Below are positions 51,829-51,952 of a stretch of 51,952 nucleotides of DNA, piece after piece. The position numbers and the translations under genes were made by a program. This stretch comes from UBA6120 sp035361955 (GTDB lineage: Bacteria; Bacillota_I; Bacilli_A; RFN20; CAG-826): NCBI GenBank assembly GCA_035361955.1, contig DAOSDC010000010.1, positions 1 to 51,952 on the forward strand, given 5' to 3'. The notes under the pieces were generated by a model, which saw only the letters and a list, made by a program, of their open reading frames with translations, had not been told where the DNA came from and ran no database searches. The number at the start of each line of letters is the position of its first letter. Within the stretch, counting starts at the first letter, position 1.

Positions 51829-51952
51829 GTTTTAATGCCAATACATTATACATTATGTTTCTGGACAATTACATTGTAAAATGTAGATATTATGAAATGT
51901 AACTATACAATTGATGTGAAACATGAAGCCTGAATAAAAAAGGCAACCACTC

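Noticed and set aside
1..51952. Mycoplasma genetic code (UGA = Trp) for the whole window
   Set aside because: All long genes are intact with UGA as stop, Trp is written TGG throughout, and UGA ends genes at 1132, 3287, 15869 and 32469 in normal overlap contexts. The UGA at 14524 is treated as a local oddity.

Overview
The window reads as a chromosome segment of a fermentative, host- or sediment-associated member of the Bacilli/Mycoplasmatota side of the Bacillota (Acholeplasmatales, Izemoplasmatales or an uncultured relative). This placement is inference. The evidence is: lipoproteins with a short signal peptide, a G/A-C lipobox and Ser/Pro-rich linkers; a CIRCE-type heat-shock operator; a pyrophosphate-type phosphofructokinase; a LafB-like glycolipid glycosyltransferase; and several genes whose -10 box sits only 6-10 nt before the start codon. 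UGA works as a stop (ATGA overlaps at 3284 and 15866), so this is not the Mycoplasma code. No tRNA, rRNA, CRISPR array, IS element or phage gene was seen.

Region 1 (1-12.3 kb) is an arabinan/pectin side-chain utilisation locus. It has two GH43 arabinanase-like lipoproteins flanking a lipoprotein with three carbohydrate-binding-like repeats, an ABC sugar importer (binding protein plus two permeases, no ATPase gene), a cytoplasmic GH2 enzyme, a lipoprotein with two CBM9-like modules and a LacI-type regulator. A near-perfect palindrome with a central CG lies just upstream of the promoter at 1186-1214 and is a likely operator.

Region 2 (12.3-19.1 kb) holds hsp20 and htpG, each behind the same variant CIRCE operator with the -35 box built into it. 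Between them lie a MATE exporter, a GtrA-like membrane protein with an in-frame UGA in its apparent N-terminus, and an ABC-2 ATPase/permease pair.

Region 3 (19.1-28.4 kb) is an Opp/Dpp-type importer in which four of the five subunits are enlarged: an 836-aa binding protein with an extra C-terminal domain, an OppC with about 335 extra residues outside the membrane, and OppD and OppF each carrying a charged coiled-coil insertion at different points of the ATPase fold. This is the most unusual system in the window. A consensus cre site and a 492-bp leader region precede it.

Region 4 (28.4-43.9 kb) is mixed housekeeping: LemA and TPM proteins, an acyltransferase with a zinc ribbon, NAD(P)HX dehydratase, small membrane proteins, a methyltransferase-like membrane protein, Dps, a LafB-like glycosyltransferase, an MFS exporter, a GNAT, an oligo-1,6-glucosidase-like GH13, PPi-type PFK, an aldehyde dehydrogenase and two tandem patatins.

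Region 5 (43.9-51.8 kb) looks like a surface polysaccharide locus: a GT-D-like protein, an O-antigen ligase/polymerase-like membrane protein, a TupA-like ATP-grasp protein, a lipoprotein, a TM2 protein and three GT4 glycosyltransferases. No flippase or initiating transferase is in view.
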